A stretch of DNA of 64,000 nucleotides from Falsihalocynthiibacter arcticus (GTDB lineage: Bacteria; Pseudomonadota; Alphaproteobacteria; Rhodobacterales; Rhodobacteraceae): positions 4,121,501 through 4,185,500 of the forward strand of contig NZ_CP014327.1 in the NCBI RefSeq assembly GCF_000812665.2. The letters are read 5' to 3'. Under the pieces are notes generated by a model that worked only from the letters and a program-made list of their open reading frames with translations, was not told where the DNA came from and made no database searches. The number at the start of each line of letters is the position of its first letter. Positions within the stretch are counted from its first letter, which is position 1. Shown here piece by piece: positions 62,817-64,000 of the stretch. The translations under genes and the position numbers were made by a program.

Positions 62817-62951
62817 GTCGAAGCGATGACGCTTGCGGATCGGATTGTCGTGCTCAATGGCGGAAACGTCGAACAGGTTGGCTCTCCGATGGAGCTATAT
62901 GAAAACCCTGCGAGGCTATACCTGAAGGTAACTACAGGAATCTTCCTCTAA
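62814..62951 (+). pseudogene. ABC-transporter ATPase fragment
   Basis: Begins abruptly at [33 protein letters not shown] (switch region and following helices of a MalK-type ATPase) and ends by frame loss 11 residues later. Both ends are lost. It is not a copy of the two complete sugar ATPases in this window (wording differs). Confidence 0.75.
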
Positions 62952-63157
62952 GGGTGCAACCTAATTATTTACAGTTATAAAGTGAGATTTCGAAGGGCGC
63001 TCTCAGTTCCTCAAAAGGTGGGTTAGTCGCGTTGGCGCTGGGCGTGATATCATGGTTGCACACCACCCCCTGAGAGGCCCAGAGAAGTCCTTCAGGGCGG
63101 CCTTCTGGTATTTAACCTGCAAGCACCCCTCAAGGCAAATGAGTGGCGCAGGACGGC
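62952..63157. other. Short gap without gene
   Basis: 206 bp; no frame, RNA or repeat recognised. Confidence 0.4.
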
Positions 63158-63416
63158 CTATTTGTTGCGCATCGCCTTTATCATTGCCTCATGTTTCTGA
63201 GCCAGTGAAATTCCTTCACCATACGAGCTATCTTGCCCTGAGCTAAGTGCGTGTCCTTCGATGGCCTTGGCGGTCTCTGGGAAGACTTCAGCCGCCCTCA
63301 TTCGGTCTTTCATATTATGACGAAGAGAATAGGTGGTATGTTTAGGGTCCGTCGAGTGCGTTTTAATTTTCTTGCCAAGAACAGTAGATAGCCGATCCAT
63401 TCCGCCTCTGCTCGCA
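63158..63416 (-). pseudogene. Tyrosine recombinase (integrase) C-terminal fragment
   Basis: Read from the IS21 border: TTYSLRHNMKDRMRAAEV..., AIEGHALSSGQDSSYGEGISL. The R-H box Arg (SLRH), the second His (GHA) and the catalytic Tyr (SSYG) of phage-type integrases are present. The N-terminal part is cut off by the IS21 insertion at 63417. Evidence that an integrative element once ended here. Confidence 0.75.
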
Positions 63417-64000
63417 TGTCAATCGCAGAGCAAAAAGGGTCCAGATCGCGGCGTAAAACTGGTCCACTGAGTTCTCGTTTGTCGTGCGCTTTGGTGCGCG
63501 TGCCCCCAAATAGCTAACGCGTGCCAAAGCGCATGTCGGCCCTTGGGCCGACATTGTCCTGATCTTGATGTGTTTTGGTTATTGGCGGCTCTTACGGCTA
63601 TGTTTGAGCCGGTAACTCTCGCCATTCATCTCAAGGATGTGGACGTGATGGGTCAAACGATCCAGCAGCGCGCCTGTGAGCCGTTCGGAACCAAAGACTT
63701 CGGTCCACTCATCGAAAGGCAGGTTCGAGGTGATTATAATTGAGCCGCGTTCGTAGCACTGGGATATCACCTCGAAGAGGAGTTCCGCACCAGATTTGCT
63801 GAGGGGCACAAATCCCAACTCATCAATGATCAACAGGTTCTGGCTCGTCAGGTGCTTTTGAAGCCGCTGCAATCTCCGCTCATCCTGCGCTTCAATCAGA
63901 TCATGGACCAGGGCTGCCGCCGTCGTGAAGCGTACTTTCAACCCTCTTTGGCACGCGGCCAATCCAAGCCCTAAAGCGATGTGGGTCTTGCCCGTTCCTG
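63417..64000 (-). mobile_element. IS21-family element (partial, runs off window)
   Basis: Begins TGTCAATCGCAGAGC at 63417 (TG terminus typical of IS21), then a 160-bp non-coding end with repeated GGTCCA-type motifs (GGGTCCAGATCG, CTGGTCCACTG). istB follows on the minus strand; istA would lie beyond the window. Confidence 0.8.
63579..64000 (-). CDS. istB: IS21-family ATP-binding protein IstB (partial)
   Basis: C-terminal ~140 residues: Walker A GTGKTHIALGLGLAACQRG at the window edge, Walker B LLIIDELGFVPLSKSGAELLFEVI, sensor SIIITSNLPFDEWTEVFGSERLTGALLDRL, end NGESYRLKHSRKSRQ. Helper ATPase that selects target DNA for IstA. Start outside window. Confidence 0.93.
   Translation of the reverse strand, partial: GTGKTHIALGLGLAACQRGLKVRFTTAAALVHDLIEAQDERRLQRLQKHLTSQNLLIIDELGFVPLSKSGAELLFEVISQCYERGSIIITSNLPFDEWTEVFGSERLTGALLDRLTHHVHILEMNGESYRLKHSRKSRQ

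Noticed and set aside
62157-62951. A functional toxin-antitoxin or defence gene pair
   Set aside because: The two frames are a truncated DUF6994 gene and an ABC-ATPase scrap meeting at a junction; no toxin or antitoxin features.

Overview
The window looks like a chromosomal segment of a marine Rhodobacteraceae (Roseobacter-group) alphaproteobacterium with moderate GC. Three things point there. The mraZ-rsmH-ftsL-ftsI-murE cluster is preceded by a long leader resembling the Rhodobacter sRNA UpsM. A DUF1127 gene is followed by an array of CCUCCUCCC hairpins of the CcsR ('cuckoo') RNA type. TRAP and ABC sugar-uptake genes are abundant.

Layout. 1-4001 (minus): start of the division/cell-wall cluster. 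4051-4290: UpsM-like leader and MraZ-box-like repeats. 4624-5697: Mrp ATPase. 5871-6513: sigma32-like promoter, DUF1127 gene and seven CCUCC hairpins. 6599-8962: UvrD/PcrA helicase. 9103-12745: small ORF and pyruvate carboxylase. 13545: tRNA-Gly. 13732-16185: quinone-oxidoreductase-like, rhodanese and YghU-type GST genes. 16294-21085: glucuronate operon (gntR-uxaC-uxuA-uxuB). 21113-25271: nest of dead and live IS elements (IS3, IS30, IS630) around RTX-protein scraps. 25345-37958: N-acetylglucosamine/chitin-oligomer catabolism (nagA, ROK kinase, two SIS proteins, two-part oxidoreductase/ABC uptake region, GntR, GH20 hexosaminidase). 37961-46535: flavin monooxygenase, aldo-keto reductase, flavin reductase and TRAP genes, with a divergent regulator, a Gfo/Idh oxidoreductase and a YeiH-type exporter; the set resembles the sulfoquinovose monooxygenase (SMO) pathway. 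46589-48349: Sel1 protein and di-haem peroxidase. 48679-53868: ugpBAEC plus a phosphodiesterase-like gene. 53870-64000: decayed DNA with IS630, IS30 and IS21 copies, truncated genes (tautomerase, nitronate monooxygenase, alkaline phosphatase, integrase, helicase) and a few intact small genes.

How it works together. The central half is built for scavenging polymer-derived sugars (glucuronate, GlcNAc, probably a sulfonated sugar) and organic phosphorus. Erosion is visible: one ABC permease pair is fused by an apparent deletion, its binding protein carries an in-frame TGA, and several genes are one base short in a homopolymer run (assembly error or real slippage). The most unusual signal is a pair of related 40-bp hairpin sequences lying in opposite orientation inside two unrelated transposase genes (21270-21309 and 22946-22985), with compensatory base changes in the stem.
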